Shown: piece by piece, positions 1-6,184 of the stretch | Position numbering within the stretch: the first letter of the stretch is position 1 | How the letters are laid out: each line of letters opens with the position of its first letter | Assembly (NCBI GenBank): GCA_905205995.1 | Contig: CAJLFU010000030.1 | Location: 1-21,733, forward strand | From: an uncultured Haemophilus sp. | GTDB taxonomy: Bacteria > Pseudomonadota > Gammaproteobacteria > Enterobacterales > Pasteurellaceae | DNA: 21,733 nucleotides | Direction: 5' to 3' | Position numbers and translations under genes: made by a program | Notes under the pieces: generated by a model | What the model was told of the DNA's origin: nothing | The model's database searches: none | What the model saw: only the letters and a program-made list of their open reading frames with translations

Positions 1-158
1 TCGCCTTTTTCGCCTTTAGCGCCAGCTACACCTTGGTCGCCTTTGTCGCCTTTTTCGCCTTTAGCACCAGCTGCACCTGTGTCACCTTTAGCACCTGCGG
101 CACCAGTGTCACCTTTAGCACCAGTTGCACCGTCTTTACCATCTTTACCGTTTTTACC
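1..158 (-). repeat. Collagen-like coding repeat, array 2 of the adhesin
   Basis: Seventeen uninterrupted Gly-X-Y triplets are encoded from residue 824 to the window edge, mostly GAKGDT, GAAGAK, GEKGDK and similar. At DNA level, 27-bp units begin at 61, 88 and 115 (top strand TTAGCACC...). Lys-Gly-Asp/Glu pairings of the kind that stabilise bacterial collagen helices without hydroxyproline are frequent. The array continues beyond the window, so its full length is unknown. Confidence 0.9.
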
Positions 159-2627
159 GTCTCTTACGATAGCCGTAGTAACTGTGCCAGTAGTCCGATC
201 GGTAAAAGTGATTGTATGGGTACCGTTTTTCTCATCATCGTCAACGGTAACCTCGATGATGCTGTTAATGCCAGGGGTACCGTTTTCACCAGTGTCACCT
301 TTTTCGCCTTTCGCACCAGCTACACCAGGGTCACCTTTTTCGCCTTTCGCTCCATCTTTAAGGATAGTTGTTGTAGTGCTACCATCGCTGTTGGTAACAG
401 TAAGAGTGTGGGTGCCATCATTGTTATTGGTCACCGTTGCTGTAACGCTCTTACCATCCTTACCATCTTTACCTTTTAAAGCGTTATAGATGTCACTTTC
501 AGTATCAATCTGAAGTTTATAAGTATTATTGGTGTCTGCAGTCATTTTTAGACCGTCAAGTGCAACTAGTTGTAACTTAGGGTTACCCGCCATACCTGGT
601 CTATAAATATAATCAGTAGATACTTGATCACCTTTTCCTTCTTTATTTTCATTGAATCCTTGGAAAATAAATGGATTATTATAAAGCTGAGAACCATTCA
701 CCGCATCTTGAGAAGTTGAATTAACTTGACCTGCTGCTAATCCAGTGATCTGTTGGTTATTCATTTGAATACCGTTGGTATTAATTTTAATACCACCAAT
801 ATTCGCTGTATTAAAGATCACATCATCTTTCGTTGCGATAATAACATCACCTTTATTTTGTGTTAACTTGATGTTTTTACCCGCAAGCAATGTTACATTT
901 TCATCTGGTGCAATATTTTCAGTTGCTTCAGTTGATTCACCCGCTTCTTTTTTGGTTTTTAAATTCCAGCCCTTGCCTAATTTCTCTGCAACAGCGTATA
1001 ACTGAGAACCGTTGATCGCATCTGTTGACTCTTTAGTAATACGACCAGCCGCAACATTTTGGATTTGACGCTCATACTCTGCATCACCCACAGAAACAAC
1101 AGCACCTGTACCTAATTTACTGTTGTTACCAGCAAAACCTTCAAATGTATAATCACCTACTTTTGCGTTATTTACTTGTTCATAACTATCAGCGGCTACA
1201 GATCCAACACCCAATGCGACTGAATATACTGCTGTTGCACTTGCACCGGCACCTAATGCTAAAGTATCTTTAGCTAAAGCTTTTGCTTCTAAACCAATTG
1301 CGGTCGCATTTGCTCCAGTTGCACTAGCCTGTGTACCAATTGCAATACTACTTACACCACTTGCATTTGATTGAGTACCGGTTGCAATTGCAGCATTTGC
1401 TGATGCATTAGAGTTAAAACCTGTCGCAATTGAACCATGCGCACTAGAGGCCGCACCAGCACCTGTCGCGATTGCAAAGTTGCCTGAAGCATTTGCCTTA
1501 GAACCTGTTGCAATTGCATCTTCTTTACTTGCTGAAGCCTGATAACCAATTGCTGTTGCAGTATCAAAACTTGCATTTGCACCTTGACCTACTGCAATTG
1601 TTGCAAAACCAGTTGCATTTGCTGTTTTACCCATAGCAATTGCAGAACCTACACCACGGGTATCTTCTGGTGTTACTGGTACTGAGCTGCCAGGTTTATT
1701 TCTAGGTTTAGGTGCTGGTTGAGTACTTCCACCATTTGCAACAGATGAGGTACCGATTGCAATATCAGATTCGGTATTTGCAGTTGCCGAAAAACCTTGT
1801 GCAATTGTACTTACATCTTTTGCTTTAGCACCACGACCAACTGCAATAGCTTGATCTTTCAGTGCTTTTGAACCACCACCGATCGCTACTGATGAAAAAC
1901 CATGAGATTCAACTGAAGTACCAATAGCAATAGAGTTTACATTTGTTGCCCCTGCATTTGGAACACTTGCTGTGGTCGCACCTAGATAAACTGAATTATC
2001 ACCACGTGCTTTTGCATGACTACCGATGCCCACAGCACCATCTCGGGTAGCATTAGAATGATCACCGATTGCAATCGCTGCTAAAGCTGTACCAACAGTA
2101 CTACTCCATGTTTTATCTGAATTTTGAGTATAGGTATTATCTAACTTACCTGAAGAACCGTCATATACTGTTTGTGCACCAGGTTTAACAGAAGAAAATG
2201 CACCAATCGCAATGACGCTGGATTCTTTATCCTGTCCATTTTCTTTATCCACACCAGGTTTTAAACCTGAATTAGCTGTTGCTTCTTTACCAATAGCGAT
2301 AGCCAAGTGACTTGGAGCATTAGCTGAAGTTGAAATAGCTACTGTATCTAAAGCTGTTGCAGTTGCATTATTACCTACTGCAATAGCTCTTGCATCACCC
2401 GCAGTAGCAATAGCACCATTCGGTGCGATACTTATTCTATTATTATCTAGCCCTACTGCAGCCGTTGCTGATTGAGATACTGCTAATGAACCAATCACAG
2501 CACCAGCAAGTGCGGTCAATTTCACAATTTTTTTAGACTTGGTTTTACCCTTAGCATGCCCAAGTTCAGAAACAGCAGTCCACGTTTGTGTAGCATGATT
2601 CCAAATAACTTTAAACACTTTGTTCAT
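1..2627 (-). CDS. Trimeric autotransporter adhesin (YadA/Hia-like) with collagen-like repeats, 3' end outside window
   Basis: Open for 875 codons from ATG 2627 to the window edge with no stop, so the C-terminal membrane anchor lies outside. The start MNKVFKVIWN...W is the extended signal peptide of type V secretion, with a hydrophobic core near residues 34-50 and likely cleavage near A56. Residues ~60-500 are head repeats of the AIAxGxxAxA type, interrupted near 300-325 by a Pro-rich stretch. Neck motifs with NGSQLY lie at about 521-551 and 625-651. After residue 718 come two Gly-X-Y arrays (759-786 and 824 to the edge), alternating with two similar beta-rich modules (726-758, 787-823). An AGGA ribosome site lies 9 bases before the ATG. 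The family forms surface trimers that bind host matrix or cells. Family and export route are clear from sequence; ligand unknown. The collagen-like segments are unusual for this family. Confidence 0.93.
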   Translation of the reverse strand, partial: MNKVFKVIWNHATQTWTAVSELGHAKGKTKSKKIVKLTALAGAVIGSLAVSQSATAAVGLDNNRISIAPNGAIATAGDARAIAVGNNATATALDTVAISTSANAPSHLAIAIGKEATANSGLKPGVDKENGQDKESSVIAIGAFSSVKPGAQTVYDGSSGKLDNTYTQNSDKTWSSTVGTALAAIAIGDHSNATRDGAVGIGSHAKARGDNSVYLGATTASVPNAGATNVNSIAIGTSVESHGFSSVAIGGGSKALKDQAIAVGRGAKAKDVSTIAQGFSATANTESDIAIGTSSVANGGSTQPAPKPRNKPGSSVPVTPEDTRGVGSAIAMGKTANATGFATIAVGQGANASFDTATAIGYQASASKEDAIATGSKANASGNFAIATGAGAASSAHGSIATGFNSNASANAAIATGTQSNASGVSSIAIGTQASATGANATAIGLEAKALAKDTLALGAGASATAVYSVALGVGSVAADSYEQVNNAKVGDYTFEGFAGNNSKLGTGAVVSVGDAEYERQIQNVAAGRITKESTDAINGSQLYAVAEKLGKGWNLKTKKEAGESTEATENIAPDENVTLLAGKNIKLTQNKGDVIIATKDDVIFNTANIGGIKINTNGIQMNNQQITGLAAGQVNSTSQDAVNGSQLYNNPFIFQGFNENKEGKGDQVSTDYIYRPGMAGNPKLQLVALDGLKMTADTNNTYKLQIDTESDIYNALKGKDGKDGKSVTATVTNNNDGTHTLTVTNSDGSTTTTILKDGAKGEKGDPGVAGAKGEKGDTGENGTPGINSIIEVTVDDDEKNGTHTITFTDRTTGTVTTAIVRDGKNGKDGKDGATGAKGDTGAAGAKGDTGAAGAKGEKGDKGDQGVAGAKGEKG
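270..353 (-). repeat. Collagen-like coding repeat, array 1 of the adhesin
   Basis: Residues 759-786 are nine Gly-X-Y triplets plus a final Gly, built from a 12-residue unit GAKGEKGDxGxx used twice (36 bp at DNA level). Beta-rich modules of 33 and 37 residues that resemble each other (both contain GTHT and end in a hydrophobic pair, a basic residue and Asp) lie on either side. Confidence 0.88.
2508..2516 (+). repeat. DNA uptake signal sequence (USS)
   Basis: Exact AAGTGCGGT core. It lies inside the adhesin signal peptide region, where the opposite strand encodes Leu-Thr-Ala-Leu. It marks the DNA as Haemophilus-type uptake substrate. Confidence 0.85.
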
Positions 2628-2661
2628 GAGTTTTATTCCTTTTTATTAGGATTGTTGAGAA

Positions 2662-2681
2662 GCTGTTGCGCAGACAACAGC
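2662..2681 (-). other. Leader hairpin upstream of the adhesin gene
   Basis: GCTGTTG and CAACAGC form a 7-bp stem with a 6-base loop, 35 bases before the adhesin ATG and inside its probable untranslated leader. It has no T-run directly after it, so it is not an obvious terminator. It may affect mRNA stability or translation; no known motif is recognised. Confidence 0.4.
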
Positions 2682-2845
2682 ACCAAAAAATTCAGCATCA
2701 AAAAGGTGGCGACAACAAATTTAGCCAATAGTTTCCCTTACCCTTCTGGTCAGAACGCCTTATTTTAAGCCAACTTTGTATAAAAAGAAAGCATCAAAAA
2801 AAAGATTTATTAAAAATTACAAGCAATTAAGGTAAATTTTAAGTT

Positions 2846-2905
2846 ATGTAAATATATGTAAAGATTTACATTAAATTTTATTAAATTATGTAAATAATTG
2901 TAAAT
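2846..2905. promoter_or_regulatory. Cluster of TGTAAA half-sites between divergent genes
   Basis: Very AT-rich DNA between the adhesin and menI starts. TGTAAA occurs at 2847, 2857, 2889 and 2899, and TTTACA at 2865. ATGTAAA-GA-TTTACAT (2856-2871) is a perfect inverted repeat. Half-sites come in pairs spaced 10 bp, about one helical turn. TyrR boxes use the same hexamers but with a 6-base spacer, so TyrR is not a clean fit. The rest of the 2628-3026 gap holds the adhesin leader and a hairpin at 2958, with no gene. Confidence 0.4.
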
Positions 2906-2957
2906 TTCGGATAAAAAATAAACAAATCTAGGTATGAAAAATCCCATCATTTATCTA

Positions 2958-2974
2958 TCCCTTTACGAAAGGGA
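2958..2974. repeat. Single-arm hairpin related to the element behind hemH
   Basis: TCCCTTT-ACG-AAAGGGA is a perfect 7-bp hairpin followed by GGATTT. It shares TTTACGAAAG and the purine-rich 3' flank with the arms of the duplicated element at 4401-4754, but no second arm is present. It lies about 50 bases before menI and may be a degenerate or solo copy of that element. Confidence 0.5.
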
Positions 2975-3026
2975 GGATTTATATCAAACTAAAGCAAGCG
3001 AATAAGATTAATTAAGGAAGAAAGGC

Positions 3027-3446
3027 ATGACAATTTGGAAAAAAGCGTTCACGCTTGAGCAGCTTAATGAAATGGGGAAACACTGTGCTGTTGGGCATTT
3101 AGGCATTGTGATCTCAGCTTATGGTGAAAACTGGATTGAGGCAAAAATGCCTGTTGATCATCGCACCACTCAACCTTTCGGTTTATTACATGGTGGTGTA
3201 TCTGTCGCGTTGGCTGAAACTATTGGCTCGCTGGCGGGATTTCTCAGCATAGAAGAAGGTCAAGTTGCCTTGGGATTAGATATCAACGCCAATCATCTTC
3301 GGCCTGTGAAAAAAGGTTTTGTTACCGCAAAAGCAACACCAATTGCTTTAAATCAAAATACCCATGTTTGGCAAATTGACATTCGCGATGAACAAGATAA
3401 ACTCTGTTGCGTTTCTCGATTAACGCTTTCTATCAAACATTTATGA
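3027..3446 (+). CDS. menI: Hotdog-fold acyl-CoA thioesterase, probably DHNA-CoA thioesterase (MenI/YdiI-like)
   Basis: 139 residues, the usual length for the PaaI/YdiI thioesterase family. The hotdog signature is the HGGVSVALAE segment at residues 55-64, containing the conserved HGG and the catalytic Glu. Relatives hydrolyse 1,4-dihydroxy-2-naphthoyl-CoA in menaquinone synthesis or other aryl- and acyl-CoAs. The menaquinone role is inferred from family similarity and fits the menaquinol-using fumarate reductase nearby. A GGAAG ribosome site precedes the ATG. The last base of its Leu codon and its stop overlap the hemH start (ATGA), so the two are probably translationally coupled. I recall H. 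influenzae having the same thioesterase (HI_1161) next to hemH. The substrate is less certain than the fold. Confidence 0.82.
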   Translation: MTIWKKAFTLEQLNEMGKHCAVGHLGIVISAYGENWIEAKMPVDHRTTQPFGLLHGGVSVALAETIGSLAGFLSIEEGQVALGLDINANHLRPVKKGFVTAKATPIALNQNTHVWQIDIRDEQDKLCCVSRLTLSIKHL

Positions 3447-4414
3447 ATACAACAAAAAAAATTGGTATCATTTTAGCCAATCTTGGTACGCCAGATGCCC
3501 CTCAACCCGCGGCGATCTCTCGTTATTTGTGGGAATTTTTAATGGATCCTCGTGTGGTCGATTTGCCTCGTTGGAAATGGTATCCTCTTTTAAAAGCCAT
3601 TATTTTACCGATGCGTTCTAAACGCATTGCACGAAATTATCAATCTATTTGGACAGAACAAGGCTCTCCCCTACTTGCCATTACAAAGCAACAACAAGCG
3701 GGGCTACAAGCTTATTTGACTGAACAAGGCATCAATGCACAAGTTGAAATTGCCATGACTTATGGCAATCCTTCGATGCAAAGTGCGGTCAAAAATTTAC
3801 TCAAAAATGATGTGGAACATATGATTGTGTTGCCGCTTTATCCACAATATTCCAGCACCACAACAGGCGCATTAATCGATGCTTTCAATCGAGCCATTGC
3901 ACGAGAACGCAATATTGTGCCTTTTGAGTTTATTCATTCTTATCACCTTGATGAAAACTACATTAATGCGGTGGTGGATTCCATCAAAGTGCGGTTAAAA
4001 CCCGATGAGTTTTTGCTCTTTTCTTATCATGGCATTCCATTACGTTATGAGAATATGGGCGATTATTATCGTCAGCATTGTAAACAAACCACGATTGCCA
4101 TCGTAGATAAATTAGGTCTCACAGAAAACCAATGGAATATGACGTTCCAATCTCGTTTTGGCCGTGAAGAATGGTTACAACCTTATACAGATCACTTTTT
4201 AGAAGAAGCCGCTTCTCAAGGGATTCAAAAAATAGCGGTAATTTGCCCAGGTTTTTCAGTGGATTGTTTAGAAACCTTAGAAGAAATTGAGGTTGAAAAT
4301 AAAGAAACATTCTTAAATCATAGCGGTGTGTCTTATCACTATATCCCCGCATTGAATGCTGAAAAAGCCCATATTGAAATGATGGGAAAATTGGTTTTGG
4401 ATAAGTTGAAGTAG
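3443..4414 (+). CDS. hemH: Ferrochelatase
   Basis: Inserts Fe(II) into protoporphyrin IX, the last step of haem synthesis. 323 residues, as expected for bacterial HemH. Visible family motifs are LANLGTP near the start, LPLYPQYSSTTTGA, the catalytic His in SYHGIP (His196) and CPGFSVDCLETLEEI with the acidic ETLEE at 277-281. In-frame upstream codons reach to 3407 but lie inside menI; the ATG at 3443 overlapping the menI stop gives the normal N-terminus. Two AAGTGCGGT uptake cores lie inside it (3781 and 3987). A downstream hairpin array probably ends transcription. A haem-synthesis gene is of note because H. influenzae lacks most of the haem pathway but keeps hemH. Confidence 0.95.
   Translation: MNTTKKIGIILANLGTPDAPQPAAISRYLWEFLMDPRVVDLPRWKWYPLLKAIILPMRSKRIARNYQSIWTEQGSPLLAITKQQQAGLQAYLTEQGINAQVEIAMTYGNPSMQSAVKNLLKNDVEHMIVLPLYPQYSSTTTGALIDAFNRAIARERNIVPFEFIHSYHLDENYINAVVDSIKVRLKPDEFLLFSYHGIPLRYENMGDYYRQHCKQTTIAIVDKLGLTENQWNMTFQSRFGREEWLQPYTDHFLEEAASQGIQKIAVICPGFSVDCLETLEEIEVENKETFLNHSGVSYHYIPALNAEKAHIEMMGKLVLDKLK
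3781..3789 (+). repeat. DNA uptake signal sequence (USS)
   Basis: Exact AAGTGCGGT followed by CAAAAATTT inside hemH, matching the extended uptake consensus with its AT-rich tail. Confidence 0.85.
3987..3995 (+). repeat. DNA uptake signal sequence (USS)
   Basis: Exact AAGTGCGGT core inside hemH, the second copy in this gene. Confidence 0.8.
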
Positions 4415-4577
4415 TTAAATCTCCCCCTAGCCCCCTCTTTACAAAAGAGGGGGGATTTTAATGCAAATAAATGCTTTCTGTTCTTAACTCTCTCAAATAT
4501 ATTTCCAATAAAACTACTAAAAGCAACATCATAAAAAAGCCCCTCTTTTGTAAAGAGGTTGGGGAGATTAATTTTAA
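4401..4577. repeat. Inverted-arm element, tandem copy 1
   Basis: First unit of a 177-bp tandem duplication. It begins in the last codons of hemH (ATAAGTTGAAGTAG). The element proper (about 4415-4571) has arms TTAAATCTCCCC...CTCTTTACAAAAGAGGGG and the inverse CCCCTCTTTTGTAAAGAGG...GGGGAGATTAA around an 80-base unique core. Each arm is also a hairpin (CCCTCTTT-ACA-AAAGAGGG) followed by T-rich sequence, so it can end hemH transcription. No reading frame of note lies inside. The structure resembles a non-autonomous, MITE-like or palindromic intergenic repeat. Confidence 0.85.
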
Positions 4578-4754
4578 ATAAGTTGCTGTAGTTAAATCTC
4601 CCCCTGCCCCCTCTTTACGAAAGAGGGGGGATATTTTAATGGCAAATAAATGCTTTCCGTTCTTAACTCTCTCAAATATATTTCCAATAAAACCACTAAA
4701 AGCAACATCATAAAAAAGCCCCTCTTTCGTAAAGAGGGGTTTGGGGAGATTTAA
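4578..4754. repeat. Inverted-arm element, tandem copy 2
   Basis: Second unit, matching copy 1 with few differences, including a copy of the hemH 3' end (ATAAGTTGCTGTAG). Its arms carry ACG loops (CTCTTTACGAAAGAGG and the inverse CCTCTTTCGTAAAGAGG) where copy 1 has ACA and TGT. The two arms within each copy therefore match each other better than the same arm matches between copies. Confidence 0.85.
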
Positions 4755-4775
4755 AATAGTTTATGAAATCCAAAC

Positions 4776-4804
4776 AAAAAGGCGAACCTTTCGATTCGCC
4801 TTTT
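4776..4804. terminator. Bidirectional terminator of the porin gene
   Basis: GGCGAA (4781-4786) and TTCGCC (4795-4800) form a stem with an 8-base loop, flanked by A-run and T-run, 20 bases past the porin stop. It works for the leftward porin mRNA and also for readthrough from hemH. Confidence 0.8.
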
Positions 4805-4825
4805 CAGATTTTTTCTAATCAAAGA

Positions 4826-5869
4826 TTAGAAGAATACACGCATACCTACACCGATAGCTCTGTCTTTAACTTTACCATCGTAAGAATCGTTAACGTACTC
4901 TTTAGTAGTCGCATATTTGCCTTCTACAAATAATACAACTTGTTTATGAAGTTTGTAATCTGCACCAAGTAAGAAAGCGTGAGTTTTCTCTTTATCAGCT
5001 TCGCCTTTCACGCGTTCATATAGGTAGTTACCATATACTTGAGATGCTGGAGTTACTTGATATGCAAAACCTGGAGATACATAGAATTTATTTGTTTTGT
5101 CACTATCTTTCTTAACATGTGCATAACCAAAATCACCAGTTAATTTGAACTCACCAAATTTATAGCCTAATGATGCTAAGAAACCATCTACACGGTGTTT
5201 ATATGTTGCATTAGTTTCAAGGTTAGTGTGACCATAAGCGAAACGAGCATCTAAATCACCTGCTGTGTATAATGCACCTAAACCATATGCATTTTTAAGA
5301 CCAACTTTAAGTAAGTTACCTTTATCGTTATGACGTTGACCGAAGTTGTAGTTTGCACTTAATTGTAAGCCTTCAATACCTTTATAGTCGTAACGAACTA
5401 CACCTGTACCTGAAGTTGGGATATAAGCACCTTTTGGAATGAAACCATATTCATAGTCATTAGCTTGGCTTAAATCATCCGCGATAGTTAGTTGACGACC
5501 GAATGTGATATCACCAGTTGCTTTGCTACCTAAACCTACATAAGCACGTTTAGCATAAAGGCTACCGAATTGGTCACGAGAATCTGTATCATCGAAACGG
5601 AATTCTAAACGACCTAACGCATAGAAATCGTTATCTAAGTTGTGTTTTACAGTTACACCAAAACGTGAACCTGCGTTACGTAAAGCGGAATTTGCAGTTT
5701 TAGTTGAATTACCTGCTTTGTCATACTTTTTAGCATCCGCTTTTTCTAAGATTAAACGAAGAGAACCGTTTAATTCAACTTTAGTACCTTCGTTGTCATA
5801 AATTACTGCTGCGTTTGCTGCTGAAGCTGCAACTGCAGAAACGATTAATGCTGCTAGTGTCTTTTTCAT
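4826..5869 (-). CDS. General porin, OmpP2-like
   Basis: 347 residues with a signal peptide (MKKTLAALIV..., likely cut after ANA22) and a C-terminal Phe (RVFF), the end signal of outer-membrane barrels. The first 30 residues and the spacing of aromatic beta strands closely match the Haemophilus major porin P2, a trimeric 16-strand channel for small solutes; family identity is from memory. Segments such as the PTSG region and the YVSPGF and LHKQ motifs also recall P2. The gene stands alone with its own promoter and terminator. Codon use is that of a highly expressed gene (CGT, GGT, AAA). A paralogous Pasteurellaceae porin such as OmpH is possible. Confidence 0.88.
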   Translation of the reverse strand: MKKTLAALIVSAVAASAANAAVIYDNEGTKVELNGSLRLILEKADAKKYDKAGNSTKTANSALRNAGSRFGVTVKHNLDNDFYALGRLEFRFDDTDSRDQFGSLYAKRAYVGLGSKATGDITFGRQLTIADDLSQANDYEYGFIPKGAYIPTSGTGVVRYDYKGIEGLQLSANYNFGQRHNDKGNLLKVGLKNAYGLGALYTAGDLDARFAYGHTNLETNATYKHRVDGFLASLGYKFGEFKLTGDFGYAHVKKDSDKTNKFYVSPGFAYQVTPASQVYGNYLYERVKGEADKEKTHAFLLGADYKLHKQVVLFVEGKYATTKEYVNDSYDGKVKDRAIGVGMRVFF

Positions 5870-5957
5870 AATTGTTATTCCTTTTGGTTGTTACCGACGA
5901 TTTTTGATTGAAACAATTTTTCATAAAAAAGTTCAATCTCCGAAATAGACGCCGCAA

Positions 5958-5985
5958 ATATTACAAAATAAACTTATAGTGTCAA
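5958..5985 (-). promoter_or_regulatory. Sigma-70 promoter of the porin gene
   Basis: Read on the minus strand: perfect -35 TTGACA (5985-5980), 16-base spacer, -10 TAATAT (5963-5958). This predicts an mRNA start near 5951 and a leader of about 80 bases before the ATG at 5869. A near-consensus promoter fits an abundant porin. Confidence 0.8.
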
Positions 5986-6013
5986 TGGGAGGAACCGCAC
6001 CAATTTTCTAAAA

Positions 6014-6029
6014 TTGGATCAAGATCACA
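6014..6029. promoter_or_regulatory. Possible CRP site upstream of the porin promoter
   Basis: TTGGA-N6-TCACA matches the CRP consensus TGTGA-N6-TCACA at 8 of 10 positions. Its centre lies about 71 bases before the predicted start, a usual class I activator position. One half-site is weak. Confidence 0.35.
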
Positions 6030-6039
6030 TTTTTAAAAT

Positions 6040-6072
6040 AAAAAAGGTTGCTTTTTAACCAAAAAACAACCT
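6040..6072 (-). terminator. Rho-independent terminator of epmA
   Basis: On the minus strand AGGTTG-T-TTTTT, loop GGTT, AAAAA-G-CAACCT forms a 12-bp stem with one G-U pair, followed by TTTTTTA. It lies about 110 bases past the epmA stop and separates it from the porin promoter. Nothing else is seen in 6073-6184. Confidence 0.75.
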
Positions 6073-6184
6073 GATATATCGAACTTTTCAGAATTTTCAC
6101 TATACATTTATCTCTATTTTCTGAGCAAATTTTCTTTCTTTTCTTTAATTATGGGACGAAATAATTAATATTTTTTCGATAAAT

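Noticed and set aside
33..489. Two overlapping plus-strand open frames of 148 codons
   Set aside because: They are antisense shadows of the adhesin's low-complexity Gly-X-Y and beta-module coding; repeats rich in Phe/Thr/Ser or Pro/Ser reflect the repeat, with no ribosome site.
1352..1582. Minus-strand Gln/Leu/Val-rich frame
   Set aside because: Out-of-frame reading of the adhesin head repeats on the same strand.
2556..2768. Plus-strand 70-codon frame over the adhesin start
   Set aside because: Antisense to the conserved signal peptide, no convincing ribosome site, no recognisable protein.
2796..2803. A8 tract as a phase-variation switch for the adhesin
   Set aside because: Eight bases is short, it is far upstream of the ATG, and no clear promoter spacing depends on it.
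4401..4754. CRISPR array
   Set aside because: Only two 177-bp units, with conserved rather than unique material between the palindromes, and no cas genes.
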